From Heterotrichella gracilis (lineage: Eukaryota > Sar > Xanthophyceae > Tribonematales > Xanthonemataceae): a stretch of DNA of 64,000 nucleotides. The DNA is taken from positions 1-64,000 of the forward strand of contig JAULBX010009547.1 in assembly GCA_032358255.1 (NCBI GenBank), read 5' to 3'. Position numbers and translations under genes: made by a program. The notes beneath the pieces were generated by a model. That model saw only the letters and a list, made by a program, of their open reading frames with translations. It did no database searches and was not told the origin of the DNA. Below, piece after piece: positions 46,295-58,274 of the stretch (the stretch's first letter is position 1; every line of letters begins with the position of its first letter).

Positions 46295-49191
46295 TGGACC
46301 TACAGCTCCCACGGACGGAACTTACCCAGAAGGTTTTCTGGTTTTACCGCTTTGTAACGAATTGGATAGTAGGTAGGTGAAAGATTTAGTCTGCGTGTGT
46401 TCTAAAGAAAGCTGCTCACGTCCCCTGTGTGCGCCTGGAGGTGATCTATGCTGTTGACATCATCTCATGAGTGTCGCGAATGCATGCATGCAGCCCTATA
46501 TCACCTGTTTTTGTGTCAAGGCGTGGTCCATGCTGTCAATATACATAAGTTTGCATTCCAATTCCAAGGGATATACCTGCTGTTTCCAGCTAGTTCGCAA
46601 GTATATGCACCGAAGCCCGACAGCCTGGGACCCCCGACACGACACGTATTCATGCATTGTTACTCGCCCTGGGGGACCCAGAGCTATATAAGCATACACG
46701 CATGATGCACCACGGCGCTTCTGAAAGGTCTGGGCTTTGAACTTTGGGCTGTTTTTTGCGAAGACCTGGGTCACATCTGACCAGGTGCACAGGTGAGGAA
46801 CGCCCAATGCACTGGCCATTCACATGCCATTCCATGCCACCACCAACCACCCACCGTTGGTGTACTTTGGCACCTCTTTGAATGCACAATACTATCTTTC
46901 TGTAGCTTTGTGACCTGTTAATAAGCAGATATTCGTCTGGCATAGTACAAAATGCCCCTTATAGAAGGAGTGGCAAGCAGCAGGTCAGTTCTCTCCTGAG
47001 ACTAGTTGCAGCATGGTAGCCTGTGCAGTCCTGAAGCTCGTAGCCCTTCACCTGTTGATTGTATCAGCCACATGATCGATACTCGCCATAATTTTGCTGT
47101 TCAGGAAGCGTGGTATTAGCTGTGCGGGCCACACATGTCCACACGTGCCTAAGCCCCGAGACACAACCACAACACCACAGGGTAGCACGGTTCCTGACCA
47201 GGGATGACACACAGGTCTCCTCCATTGGCAATATTTCCTTTCTGTAAGTATCAAGGATTCAAATTCTTGACAGGCTGCTTGTGCCACTGAGACCCCGCCC
47301 AGGCTGGGTTGGAGTGGGGGGCTGCCATCCTGTTGGGTTCCTCACAGAGGGTCATTGCCGCATCTGGTGTAACACATGATGGTGGGTTGTAGGTAGGAAG
47401 GCGTTTTAGTAGTGTGTATGTATACCTTTGGCACGGCTGCACAGCCGAGAATCAACTGCCACACAACTGTCATGGGTGGGGTGGGTGGCAGAGTGGGTGG
47501 CAACCAAATTTTGTAGTGCTGCATGGCCAGGCCACCACTGCCACCAGAGGGCACTGTCCAAACTCCACTAAAGAAACTCTGCACGTCCTTTCCCCACATC
47601 CCCTGGCATGCATACAGTGACCTTACAGGCCTGCGCCTGCACATAAGCGCTCGGCACACAACCCAAGCATTTGGCGCTGGCGCAAGTTATTCCTGGCAAG
47701 TTAAGTGTGCACGCAGTGGTGCACAAGAGGCTCCCTAGCAGCACGTGTGTCAGCCGCGCGATGCATGGGTGAGGGTTCCAGGAGCGATGGGGTCATGCGG
47801 GGCGCACTAGGGAGCACTAGGACTTGATGAACCCTCAGCCAGGAAGCAGCCCACGAGCTGACACTGGGGGGCAGTATTAAACACTGAGGGGCAGTGTCAG
47901 TGTTTAATACTGGAACAGCAGCTTACTGAGTGCGGATGCCGGCACTGAGGTGAGGGGAGGCCAGCCAGTGGTGGGAACTGCTCACCCGGGGTCATAGGAA
48001 TACCCTAGAGTAAGCAGCTCACTATTACGCAGGCGGCATAGAGCCCATAACCCAAGTTGCGTACTTGGGTACCGCTACCATGGCTGCAGACAAAGCGGGC
48101 ACTTGTAACGTGCTGGCACCACATTTGTGGTGTGTCGGTTGGTATCCAGCGAGGTACAACATACCTAAAAGCCAAGTAAACTGGGGGTAAGGCCTTAGGC
48201 AACTGTTCATTGCAGGGTGGTATCCAGCTGTTAAGCGCTCGCAACCGCAAAAACTCCTGAGAGAAGGTGGTTTCGATCAAAAAGTGTGGTCTCCAAGTTG
48301 GAGAGGAGGGCTACCAGTAACGCTTGCCAACTGCCCAGTGCATGCAGCAGACAACTCAGCAGGGGCTCCGAGGAGCGACAGAGGACGGCTTTTGCCCACA
48401 CAGTACAGTGTGCGAGGTGTATCACCGTGCAACGGGGGTTCTTGAAGCTATACATACATAACACTTGGCTTGCTTGCCCCTCTTCCTTGGCTGCAGGTCA
48501 GCGTCGCCACGCTCCCAGGTTCTTTTGTACAGAGGTACGGTACCTGCGCTCGTGCCAAGTCACCCCACTGGTAATTATTGGTCATTTTCGGGGCAGGGTC
48601 CGGCGATGCATCCGGGACGTGCGGAGTTGTCATCCGGCCACTGGTTTGAGCTCACCGGTTGCCCCTATTTCATGAGTCATCGATGGAAAATTTGTATCCG
48701 GTGCACGTGTTTCCAGCCCAGGCAGAACCGTTCGGCCGGCGGCCAGGGGGGTGTTATTGGACTGGATTTTAGCCACAGGGCGTCCAATGTAAAGTTGGGC
48801 TTGATCAGAAATGATTATAAAATAATTGCTTCTCATTTGTTACCATTGTGGTTAATTACAGGCCATGCATTTGGCACCGATTACGTATGGTGTTCATCAA
48901 GCGTGACTCATCAATGACCAATGACCCAGGGGAAGAAATGACGATTAGAATACGTTGCTGGACCCGAATGTCGGGGGTACCCGCATTCGGCTGCATTTAA
49001 GTCCCAGTGGACCCAGGTCGACACACGGGATTTTTTTTGGGGTAAACAGCGGTGGACCATAAACAGCTGCGAACGCCCTGATGTCCAATACCTGCAACTC
49101 TGCCCACTATGCAAAGCCTCTTGGAGTCGACAGTTCCTCGTGTTTCTTCAGATGTGCCACCTTGTGAGCTGCACACACCCCTCCACGGATA
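46295..49191. other. Divergent intergenic region, P5CDH / PP2C
   Basis: 2.9 kb between opposed start codons. ORFs are short and unstructured. A TATATAAGC motif at 46684-46692 lies about 390 bp before the P5CDH ATG, but is only weakly placed. One strong hairpin is listed separately. Confidence 0.45.
47859..47912. repeat. 16-bp perfect hairpin with a competing stem
   Basis: CAGTATTAAACACTGA (47872-47887) pairs exactly with TCAGTGTTTAATACTG (47897-47912) around a 9-base loop. TGACACTG just before the left arm can instead pair with CAGTGTCA at 47892-47899, which overlaps the right arm, so two exclusive folds exist. Confidence 0.75.
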
Positions 49192-52100
49192 ATGGCCCAG
49201 AGATGGCTCCAAGCTTCAGCCCTGCAGCACGAAGATAACGCTTCCAACACGAAACTGACACGCTTGTCCTCTAGGTGAGCCACGCAGCGTGCGGTGTACG
49301 TCCCTTGGACGTTCCAGCGCTTGATGTGCAGATGATGCTGTTGAGAATCAGGCGGTAAAGCTCCCCTCGACGGGCTGCTGTGTCTTCCTAACAGCTTCCA
49401 ACCGCCATGCCATCTTTGGCACGTCTTTCGCACTAACCGCCACCCACTGTTTGTTTTTTCCAGGGCGAAAGGAGTAAAACGCGGCCGCAACCTTGCAGAC
49501 TCGGACTTGGGGGCCATAAAGGAATCGGGAAGGGCCACCAGCAGCCTGGGTCCCCTCGAAACGCTCGAGGGCACTTCCACCTCACTGCGGCGCTGCACCA
49601 GCTGCCCTGTTCACGACCTTTCAGCGGACACAGTCGGGGCTTCAGCCAAGGGTGATCCTCGGTTGGCCCCCCAGCTGATGGAACGGACACGTTCCGTTGG
49701 TGGTGAGTCGCCTTTTGCCAGTTTTGTTTTCGCAGGGTTGTGGGATAGCGAGGTGTGCCCGCGTTGCTTACCTCCTCGTGCCCTTCTTTTTGCAGAAACC
49801 CAACCGAGTTTGCAGCACAGGACCTCAGCAAAACAGCAGGTTGGCCTCCAATCAGTAGCAGCAGGCTCGTCGTCAGCGAATGAAACCAGCTCACACGTCG
49901 CCAAACCCTCCTCTGCTTCTGCGAGTGGGCGAAGCCACCTGCAGGAGGACACTGGCGTGTCACATGGCACCTCCTCGGAGGCGCCAGGGCGCGACGTGCA
50001 GTCCAAGCACCGGTCCGCATCAGACTCTAGTGCCAAGGTGGATAGCAGCGTAGAGCATCATCACGGCAAGGTGGCTAGGTCAAGCAGCGACAACCACCGC
50101 AACCGCGGGGACTTCCACGGCAACGCTTCAAACATGTGCCCACCACACGGGGCGAAAGCAATATGCGGCAGGCGAGCAAGGATGGAGGACGCCTTTTCGG
50201 CGATTCCGTTCCTCTGCGAGGTCCCTCTGCCAGATTGCCTCGCCAACGAGGAGCTGGTGCCCCCACGGCTTGCTCCCAACCTGCAGAAGCAAGGCTCAGG
50301 CAGCTCCCGCCAGGACTCTGGCAGCTCAGGAGGGCAGTGGACCACTCACACAGACAAGAAGGGCAGCACTCACCGCTCAGAGCCATCATACATGGAGACA
50401 CTCCACTTCTTTGGGGTGTATGATGGGCATGGGGGTGCAGAAGCGGCCCTGCACTGTGCCAAGACCCTGCATCAGCGCGTGGCAGAGGCGCTGGCCTCTG
50501 CTTGCCCCTCCCCCTCCGCCCACTGTGCACCAGCGCCAGCCCCATCAGACTCGTATGCTTCCACCGCAGCGCACAGAGAGTCGGAGGTCTCCACAGCTAC
50601 CACTGGCGCTGAGCGTGGCCAGCCCACAGCAACCTCCCCCGGGTTGCGCGACGAGGACCAGCGGAGCCACATCAGCGAGGACAGCAGTGGCAGCGAGACA
50701 GCGTACATGGACTGCGAAAGCCTGCTGACGGAGGACCAGGTGGCGATCGGCAAGCTTGAGCTGTTGGTGTGCAACTATGACTCCTTGGAGTCGGCCTTCA
50801 CCAGTGCTTTCACAAAGGCGGACGAGGAGTTTGGCAAGGCAGACAATGCTGCTTTGGTGGGCACCACAGCCGTGGTTGCTCTGGTGGGCAGCAGGCAGCT
50901 CTTTGTGGCTAACTGCGGTAAGTGGGGCTGTTGGCAGTTTTGTTTATTGCTGCTGTTGGTTACAAGGTGAACAGGTGGTCACGACTTTGTTGGTATTTCT
51001 ACAGGTGATTCCCGTGCTGTGCTGTGCCGTGGAGGCCAGGGCATGCCCTTGACAGATGACCACAAAGCTGCAAGGGAAGATGAAACGGTAAGGGGTGCAC
51101 ACTTTCTTGTATGTGAAATGCCTGTTGAAGAGGGGCGGTTGGGAATTGACCAGGGAGAAGCCTGGACTCCTGGGCTGGGAGACCAGGGAAAAGTCCAGTG
51201 CTTGTGAAACTGCAACAGGCTTTCATATTTATTCTGTTGCTGTCTGTTGTTGCTGACCTCCTCCTCTGTGTTTTGCAGGCACGAGTGGAAGCAGCTGGTG
51301 GGCAAATCCTGTATTGGAACGGGGTGCGCGTGATGGGGGTGCTGGCCGTCTCCAGGGCCATTGGTGACCACTGTCTCAGGCCATATGTCATTGCTGACCC
51401 AGAGGTACGTGTGCTAAAGTTAACCCGCACTGCACAGTCATTGCTTCCTATGGTTCTTCCAAGGCCTTTATGTGGATAATACCTCCACTCGTGTTTGATA
51501 AAGCTATGCTTCCTTCTCTTTAACGCTTTCTTTTATCCAGCGTTGTGTGGTGCTAGCCAGCTGCACCCTTTTTTTTGTTGTACCTGGAGTGTCTTCTGTT
51601 GGCGTTCCTGTCTTTCATTGGTGGACAATTTAGTTGATACAAGCAAGCTGACAAAGTCTGTGTTCCCTACAGGTGACCATCATTTCAAGGAGGCATGATG
51701 ATGAGCTGCTCCTGCTGGCCAGCGATGGTCTGTGGGACGTGCTTTCCAACCAGGAGGCCTGCACCCTGGCCAAGCGGTGCCTGCGCAGGGCACGGCAGCG
51801 AGGCGCATCACGTGAGAACGCTGCAAAAATTGCTGCAACGGTGCTGACTCGGGCTGCGGTCGACAGGGGCAGTAGGGACAACGTGACAGTGGTGGTGGTG
51901 GACTTGTCTGTTGGTGCTGCTGGTCCAGAGGAGGGCTCGGGAGAAGGTCTAGCTCAGGTACTGCTTTAAAAGATACTGATTCACATCATCTGATTCTTTA
52001 TCTTGCACTACTATGCATAGCTGCGGTTTGTCATCAGATTGGGGCTTTATCAGCTGGGCAGACTTGATGTTTGTGAAAGTGCATACGCGTGTTGCATCAA

Positions 52101-52434
52101 CGGGTGCTTGGCCTGGGAGTTCTTTGCTGACTGTATCTGTTGGCAGTGTCGTCTTTCTGCTCCTTGTGTTTGTAGAACGAAGGAAGCTGACTCTTGTTTA
52201 AAGTGTATGGCACATCTGCACTCTTGCACCTGCACCTGGTGACTGTGTGGATGCGGTTGGTTTACTGTGCCCTCTCTATCTTTGCAGGATGACAGTGAGA
52301 CTGAGGAAGACTTCTTGAAGCCTCAGAAAGCGTCGCGTACGAGGTCAACTCCAGTGGCTCGCCTGAACTCCACAAAAGCTAGGCCTGACAGGGATCTGCG
52401 TGGTGACCTTCAAAACTACATACCCAGGAACTGA
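49192..52434 (+). CDS. PP2C protein phosphatase, ABI1/clade-A-like
   Basis: Exons 49192-49274, 49464-49702, 49796-50917, 51005-51087, 51279-51404, 51673-51957 and 52288-52434 join in phase to 694 residues. The 93-bp intron at 49703-49795 is in frame, so retention would add 31 residues. The first exon is inferred from an ATG followed by a GTGAGC donor that phases with the CCAG acceptor at 49463. The N-terminal 220 residues are Ser-rich. Catalytic motifs: RRARMEDAF near 232, FFGVYDGHGG near 317, LFVANCGDSRAVLC near 482, GVLAVSRAIGD, LLASDGLWDVLS near 567 and DNVTVVVVDL. Metal-binding Asp residues are present. A Ser/Glu-rich insert of about 100 residues follows DGHGG. A Trp occurs at the ABI1 W300 position. 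Introns are short and free of echoes. Confidence 0.92.
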
Positions 52435-53989
52435 CTTGCCTAGACGCAGTGCAGCGTCAGCCAGCTCTTGACTATGAGCTATCTATAGCTTTTGACATAT
52501 ATCACCGTTCACCTTGATATGGAGGCGACTTGGTTTGGTGCGAGTAGGAGTTTACGAGGCACTGGTAGCCATCAAGCGGCTCGTGACAGCTGGTCCTCCC
52601 ACTTCAGGCCTGGTGGTTTACCTACAGCCGGTTCATTAGGGGGGGCGCTCTCATGCCGTGTACTACAGGCTGCAGGGCTCTTTTCCCTCACTGCGGCATC
52701 TATCGGTTTGAAGGGGCAGGTTGTCCCTTGTCAAGTGAACTTAATTCTTTACTTTTTCCCCAGGAAGCATCAAGGGTGTGTCTGTACCAGTACCAGGCTT
52801 GCGTTGGACTGCCCCGACCTTGTGCACACTCAGCTGTGTTTTCACACCCTGGCTCACCTCTCTGTTTGTGTTGCTCTGGAGTGGGATTTTTCTTGTCTTG
52901 GAACATGCGCAGCCAGGTCCTGCTGCTGCCCAGCCGCAGATCTGTTTGTGGCTGGTGCAGTTAGTTGCAGGAACGTTGAGCGTAATGATCGATCCTGGAT
53001 GGTTTGCTGCGTAGTCACACTGCAGTAACTCGCCTTTTAGAGGTTGGGGTGCACAGTTTTCTGGGAAGGGCTTTTCTGAGTTGAGTACAAGGAACTAGGC
53101 AGAAGGAGATTTTGCAGGGTTCTTATCTGCACGAGCGCACATTTACTGCTGTTTCACGCACTCTTGAGAGTGGTTTGATGAGTGACGCAGACCTGCCTCG
53201 TTTTGCCTGTACCGCTGCCTCTGACAGACTCACACCTATGGCCAACTTTGTCAGTTGCATATCCAGGCTTTTGCGCAGGCCCTTTGAAGTTATGTATTGA
53301 GCAAGGTAGTGCAACGTCACGTAGGGGTTCCCTGCTGTTGCTTCAAGCTCCTCGGTAGCATCAGGCGTGCTGTGGGGGATTGCTTATGAGAGAATTTTTT
53401 TGTGTGTGTACAGTTGAGCTTAGCTGCCAGTGGGGGTTATGTGGTGGTGGTGCTGTGCATCCACACCAGAACCTTATTGTAAATCCAGGACTCCGGCAGA
53501 GGACTCGTTCTACAGGCGGCACGTTGCTGTGACTCTATATGCCAACAACTGTGCCAACATAAATGTCAATAGGCTCAAGGCACAGGTCGCCACGGCAGTC
53601 CTGTGTCAGAGTGGTTCACCACCATTTTGGGGTATGGCATACCATTTGGGCGTTTCCTATATGTCTGTGAACTGAGGCACCTGAGGAGCTTAGCAGTTAT
53701 TGATGCAGGTGCCTCAGTTCATTGACATAAAGCGGTGACAATGGCAGAGTATCCTAGTGTGACAAGCCTGGTTCTCTAAAGCTGCCTACAATTATCTGAC
53801 GGCTGCATGTCCTGAGCATACCCTAGTGGGCTTCCAACTAAATAGGTTACAAGGCATAGCTATACGTAGCATTCATTGGCATGGCTAGATGGGCAGGCAG
53901 CTTTAACAAGCCGCGCCAAGCACAAGGTTCACAGCTTGTTGGAAGTTTGTGGGGAGTTAGGCCTGTGCCATAGCCACTTCGTGACTGTC
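52435..53989. other. Intergenic region between tandem genes
   Basis: 1.55 kb containing the PP2C 3' flank and the promoter of the next gene. It is T-rich near the PP2C end. The frame upstream of 53990 stays open to about 53876, so an extra 5' coding exon of the next gene may reach in. A strong hairpin lies at 53660-53727. Confidence 0.45.
53660..53727. repeat. Long hairpin, 16 bp + 6 bp stem
   Basis: TGAACTGAGGCACCTG (53668-53683) is the exact reverse complement of 53706-53721. After a 2-base mismatch, TATGTC pairs with GACATA outside it. The loop is 22 bases. Stem length and loop size are compatible with a small-RNA precursor or a small foldback element; the sequence alone does not decide. 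Confidence 0.7.
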
Positions 53990-56900
53990 ATGCCCATGGA
54001 GGAAAACCAGCTAACCTCATGCGAAGCCTCCTCGAGAGGGGCAGGGGAGTTGGAGCAGCTCGTGACTGTCATAGGGCGACTGGTGCATAAAAGGAAGCTG
54101 AGCAAGAACCTGGTGAGGACCCAGCTTTGGACCCACCGGTGCATGCAAAACAATGCACATGCATGCCATTGCTCAAAGCATGCAGGTTTTGCCTGGTATT
54201 GTTGCATTATGTAGGCTTAATCCAGTGCAACTGATATAGAAGCTTTAAAACCTTTAGTAGCGGAAGCACTCACGGGTAGACTGCAAGGCGGTACCCCTTA
54301 CGCCCGCATGCACTGCCAGGTTGAGTGTACTGTAAGTGCTGGTTCGTTTGGGTGGGCTGAAAGTTGACAGATGCGCAACCTTATTCAGGTGTTCATGGAT
54401 GTGGCGTTAATAGACCTCCCACAGGAACTGGAGGGGAGCGGAGTAGAGGTGGTGCTAAAGGGGGTGAGTTCCACACCCACGCACTGCACTTGCCATGTGT
54501 GTCTTCAATACCCACACAGACTGCACCTGTGAAGTAGTTAGCAGTTGGGGTGTGGCAAGAAGTGGGCTGTGCAGTGTGTGATGCAAGAACGTGGGTGAAC
54601 TGGGTGAGGGGCTTTGGACCCAAAACCCTAAACCCTTGGCTTGCGGTGAGCACAGTTGCTTGAATCACACGTGGAGGGTTTCTCTGATACCTGGTGCCAT
54701 TTCCTTTGCAGTACAACGATCCTTTCACCACGAATGAAGTGCGGGACCTGCGAGACAAGCTCAAGTAAGGGCTTGCTGAAACCCTAAAACCTAAACCCTA
54801 AACCTGGCTGACCACCAACCGGTGGCCACCACGCCTTGACGGGGTGTCTGAGGTGAAACCCTGCCCAGGAAAACCATTGGGCCTGCACACCACCAGCACT
54901 GTACCCATAGCACTTTGACCTCCATATCACTTGGAACCCCCACAGCCACTCGACCCCTTTACCTGTGCACGTGCATCGCACCGCCCTCACCCACTCTCAA
55001 CACATCTGGAACAATGGCTTCCAACCTCCAGCATATGCCATTTCCTCAACTTCACTTCTGCTACACCGGTTTCTGCACCGCTCTGCATCAATTTGGGGGA
55101 TAGTCAAGCTGTGCGCGGGAGCCCGTCCAGCACTCTCGCTAACGTGACACCGGTGTTCTGCACCGCTCCCCCCGCAGGTTGGGGGATATGATAGTTGTGC
55201 TGGGGATGGTGTGCCCCACCAGCAGCAGCCTGGTGGCTCGCCAGGTGTCGGTCCAGCAGCCGTGGTGCGAGGGCGGGGGTTCCATCCACTTCAAGGCGCT
55301 GCGCCTCACCCATAGATGTAAGTGACTACCCCTGTTTAGGGTGTAGGGTTAATAGTTTTGGGGGTTTAGGGTTTAGGGTTAGGTTACACAGCAGACTCCC
55401 TGTGTGCACCCAAATGCCTAAATCCCTCTGCATCTAGTCATCGGCGATGCCCATGCATCTGCCTAGCCAGCAGCATGGCCGGGTGCGCGGGGGCAGCACT
55501 GCACCACTTCAGTGCGCTGCGCCTCACACATATCAATAGGTGCAAGCGCCGAGGCTACGCCGCAAAATAGGGCTGCTCTGTTGTGTGTCATCGCCACCGC
55601 GGCGTCCTGCAACACCCCCAAACATGCGTTGCCCCCCTGCTCTTCATCATGATCCTGTAATTGAATTCCGTCCATCACTATCCTGGCCTTTCCTGGTACT
55701 GTGCTGACTGTGCCCCTCCCCTTGCGCCTTGTAGTGGTGCCAGGCACATTGGAGATCGTGCCACCCCCTCCACCTAAGAAACCAGCTGCCACAGCGCCCG
55801 CCCATCCCCAACCTGCTCCGCACCAGCCCCCGGGACAGCCTGCCAGGGATATAAATACCCAGCCCAGGGGCAAGCCCGCTGGGGATGCACCTGGCAGTGC
55901 TTCCTCGCCACCAGCCAACGGCAGTGTGCGGGCATTACCTCCCCTTCAAGGACCTACTACCATTCTCCCCTGCCTCCTGGCGGTGGATGGCAGCTACCGC
56001 GCAGCAAACACTCTAGCAAAGGGTTTCGACACGGCAGGGACAGGCCTCAACGCCGCCGGTGTGCGGGGCCAGGGCATTGCTCAGGAGTATGATCAGGAGT
56101 ATGATCAGAAACATGATCAGGAGTTTGATCACGATGCGCACCTTGCGTTGCGTGCCAGCTCAGCAGGTGGTGCACACCTGGCACAGTCCGCCAATTCAGA
56201 CGAGGCATTGGAGGGACCCGGTGGGTTGCAAGATTGGCCAGGGGGTGACAGTGGTATGGGGTGCAGCAGGGCCCCGACGGAGGAATACCCCAGTCAAGGG
56301 CAGGCGCTGGAAAACCCTAGCGAGGGGCAAAGCATTGGCACCTCCCGCTCTGCTGGTGTGTGTAAGTTCTGGATCAACACCGGCACTTGCTTCAAGGGGG
56401 ACGAGTGCCCCTATGCACACGTGGCGCTGCAGGTGGGAGGATACACCCTCACCCGCCTCTCAAATGCTTTGTGTTCCACCAATGCCCGCCATGCATACCC
56501 ATTGGTTTAATTTGATGTGAAGGGGGAATGGGAACTCAGGTCTTGAAATTGTGATCAGGAATGGAACAAGGCTTGCCCTGAACAGGTACAACTTCAAGAC
56601 CCACCTAGGCCTGCCTTGGTGGTGCAAGCTGGGCTCGGCTGACTGCTTGTTGACTGTACTGCTGCAGTAACTATGTCACCATGTAATTGATCACCGTCCA
56701 TTATAATGAGCAGAAACGTAAAGTTGCAAAGAATGTAGGTACGCTGAAGCGAGTAAACTGACATCATATCCACGTGTGGTTCCAGTCTGAAGTGAAGGGC
56801 GAGTGGGTGGCCTGGCGCAAGGGCACGCGCCGATCCGCGGCCGCGGCGCGCGGCGATCCGCATGCACATGACGCCACCCGCAAGCTTGAGCGGGCGGCGG

Positions 56901-58274
56901 TGTTCTGTTCCTGGCTGGTGGATACATTTGGGCGGGAGGCGCTGTGCAGCGGGAGCGGGGTGCTTGATGTGGCGGGCGGGAGGGGGGACTGCAGCTTTGA
57001 GCTACACTCGCTGCGCGGGATACCCTGCACAGTGGTCGACCCTAGGTAAGGGTATGTGGGATTGCCCAACATGTTGGTGGACCTAGGTCAGGGTATTGGG
57101 AGGATCCTGGATCGTGATGGACCCCATGTAGTAATAATGCGGGATATCGTGGCCTGTTTGTGAACCCTAGGTGAGGGTTTTTGGGGGGAAAGGGCCTGGC
57201 TTTTGATGAGGGTATTGGAGGACATCTGCATGACTGCATCCTCCCCATCCACCCACCCTAAACCTCAAAACCCTACCTCCAGGCCCCCCAAGTTGACCAA
57301 GCACCAGTCCAGGCGCCTGCTGCAGCTGGCAGGCGAGGGGCGACAGGTGGCGCCCTGCGGGAGCATACAGGAGAGGTTTGACATGGCGCTGTGGACCAGC
57401 AGCAAGTACGCAGAGCAGATACAGGTGGGGAGCGAGGTGCATGCATGCGGCACCACATGCACATGTTGCACCACAGTGGGCCCATCAGCCTGCACACGCC
57501 ACACACTTTTGGGGGCCATGTGGGTCGGCTACCCATGCAATGCCAAAAACCCCCCTGCACCGCACGCGCCCACCCCACCTACACCCACACCCATCTCGCA
57601 GCGCCCCTCAAATTGAATGGGGATTGGACTTTTTAACCCCGACAAAGGCTACACTGGCTTCTCTCCACTTGCGCTCACCCTCACCGCCCTGCAGGGATGT
57701 TCCGTGGTGATTGGCATGCACCCCGACCAGGCCACTGACGCCATCGTGCAGTTTGCGGTGCAGTGCGGCAAGCCCTTTGCACTGGTGCCATGCTGCGTGT
57801 TTGCGCGCCTGTTCCCAGAAAGGTGCGCGGATCACATGGAATTAAGAGGGGATGGGAGGGGAGGTTGTTGGTCGGGAGGGTCGGAGTGCCTGCAGCTTTC
57901 TGCACGCGCAATGCATTGGGAGGCTGGGCACATGTGCATGTGCAAGGCTGTAGCAGAGCTGATGCCGCGGTGCGGAGTCCCCCACCCAATTACTCAGTTT
58001 CTGGTGTTCCATCAATTGATGGATTCTTGCAGCCCCCTGTGCATGCTGCTGACACTCCACCCTTCCCGCCCTCCCCAGGTGCCTCGAGTCCCCTCCTGGG
58101 AGTGCCGCCCCCCCTCGCCCCGTGGCCACCCATGCAGAGCTGGTGCAGTACCTGGTGCAGTACAGCCAGGGGAGCACCACTCACCTCAAGTTCGAGGGGA
58201 TGAACCAGGTGGTATACAGCGTGGGCGCGCCCAAGGGGGGCGGGGGGAGCCATGGGGATATCTCTCGAGAGTAA
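53990..58274 (+). CDS. OB-fold / CCCH zinc finger / SAM-dependent methyltransferase-like fusion
   Basis: Exons 53990-54112, 54389-54463, 54712-54764, 55178-55317, 55735-56432, 56786-57045, 57283-57424, 57695-57822 and 58079-58274 join in phase to 604 residues. The N-terminus (VIGRLVHKRKLSKNLVFMDV, later LKLGDMIVVLGMV) looks like a nucleic-acid OB fold. A Pro- and Gln/Asp-rich linker with DQEYDQEYDQ-type repeats follows. Next is one CCCH finger, CKFWINTGTCFKGDECPYAH (C-x8-C-x5-C-x3-H). The C-terminal domain has VLDVAGGRGDCSFEL near 433 and PCTVVDPR as a Rossmann-type SAM site, then GMHPDQATDAIVQFA and PFALVPCCVF. A nucleic-acid, probably tRNA, methyltransferase is a reasonable inference, but the substrate is unknown. 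The first ATG may not be the true start, as the frame is open upstream. Confidence 0.8.
55060..55125. repeat. Echo of an exon acceptor edge in the methyltransferase gene
   Basis: ACACCGGTTTCTGCACCGCTC, TTTGGGGGATAGTCAAGCTGTGC resembles 55148-55200 (CACCGGTGTTCTGCACCGCT...GTTGGGGGATATGATAGTTGTGC), the acceptor edge of exon 55178-55317. The copy itself contains a stop in frame. Confidence 0.75.
55490..55550. repeat. Echo of an exon donor edge in the methyltransferase gene
   Basis: GGGGGCAGCACTGCACCACTTCAGTGCGCTGCGCCTCACACAT copies the end of exon 55178-55317 (GGGGGTTCCATCCACTTCAAGGCGCTGCGCCTCACCCAT). TTTAGGG units lie between them at 55333-55380. Confidence 0.75.
57072..57178. repeat. Three short echoes of an exon donor edge
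   Basis: GGTGGACCTAGGTCAGGGTAT, GATGGACCCCATGTAG and GTGAACCCTAGGTGAGGGTTT each resemble GTGGTCGACCCTAGGTAAGG at 57032-57052, the end of exon 56786-57045 with its donor. Confidence 0.65.

Noticed and set aside
45582-46376. Plus-strand ORF of 264 codons
   Set aside because: It runs antisense to two well-supported P5CDH exons and has no family features.
50075-50545. Minus-strand ORF of 156 codons
   Set aside because: It lies opposite the long PP2C exon, whose catalytic motifs are unmistakable; this is its shadow.
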